From: Methanomicrobiales archaeon
GTDB lineage: Archaea > Halobacteriota > Syntropharchaeia > Alkanophagales > Methanospirareceae
DNA length: 5,139 nucleotides
NCBI GenBank assembly: GCA_003160755.1
Contig: QEXZ01000116.1
Span: 1 to 5,139 of the forward strand
Direction: 5' to 3'
Shown: piece by piece, positions 5,083-5,139 of the stretch
How positions within the stretch are numbered: position 1 is the first letter of the stretch
Layout: each line of letters opens with the position of its first letter
Translations under genes and position numbers: made by a program
The notes under the pieces: model-generated
What the model saw: the letters and a program-made list of their open reading frames with translations, nothing else
Databases searched by the model: none
Told to the model about the DNA's origin: nothing

Positions 5083-5139
5083 TTACTGATTTTTATTTTA
5101 ACAGTATCGGACTTTTTCCATTCTTAAGTCCTTCTTCTG

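Overview
The window looks archaeal, most likely a euryarchaeon near the methanogens or anaerobic methane and alkane oxidisers (ANME-1-like). That placement is inference. It rests on TATA boxes such as TTTATAAAA about 30-40 bases before starts, a GGAGGTGA ribosome binding site, a dolichol-kinase-type protein, and a secreted N-glycosylation-rich Ig-like protein. No rRNA, tRNA or CRISPR array is visible.

Left part (2-1491, + strand): the 3' end of a CTP-dependent dolichol/polyprenol kinase family gene is followed by a UPF0104 / lysylphosphatidylglycerol-synthase-like (AglD-like) multi-spanning membrane protein. Together they suggest lipid-carrier or cell-surface glycolipid work. Between them lies an imperfect inverted repeat of about 125 bp. 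It keeps one reading frame open and can make the second protein look 46 residues too long.

Middle (1492-2639): this is accessory, partly decayed DNA. On the - strand there is a 90-residue antitoxin-like gene with its own TATA box. A 37-codon overlapping ORF follows it that looks like the two ends of a MazF/PemK-type toxin with the middle deleted, and a 52-codon orphan ORF lies upstream. The roughly 500 bp from 2139 to 2639 hold no convincing gene but are full of structure. The main object is a 203-bp symmetric element with 18-bp inverted ends (17 of 18 identical) and a 26-bp palindrome at its exact centre that repeats the same TATAGGCTACA core. Further right are a TATA box and a perfect 8-bp hairpin that might mark a small RNA.

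Right part (2640-5139, - strand): a membrane-anchored calcineurin-like metallophosphoesterase with a two-helix membrane insertion lies upstream of a secreted/membrane CARDB-like protein with three membrane helices and six N-glycosylation sequons in its outer domain. The two lie 114 bp apart in the same direction and could work as a pair. At the right edge is the frameshifted C-terminal stub of a TaqI/Eco57I-type restriction-modification enzyme. A toxin-antitoxin remnant, a restriction enzyme remnant and repeat elements within 4 kb suggest an island with turnover of defence genes. No complete new system can be proven from this window. The best candidates are the symmetric repeat element and the phosphoesterase/CARDB pair.
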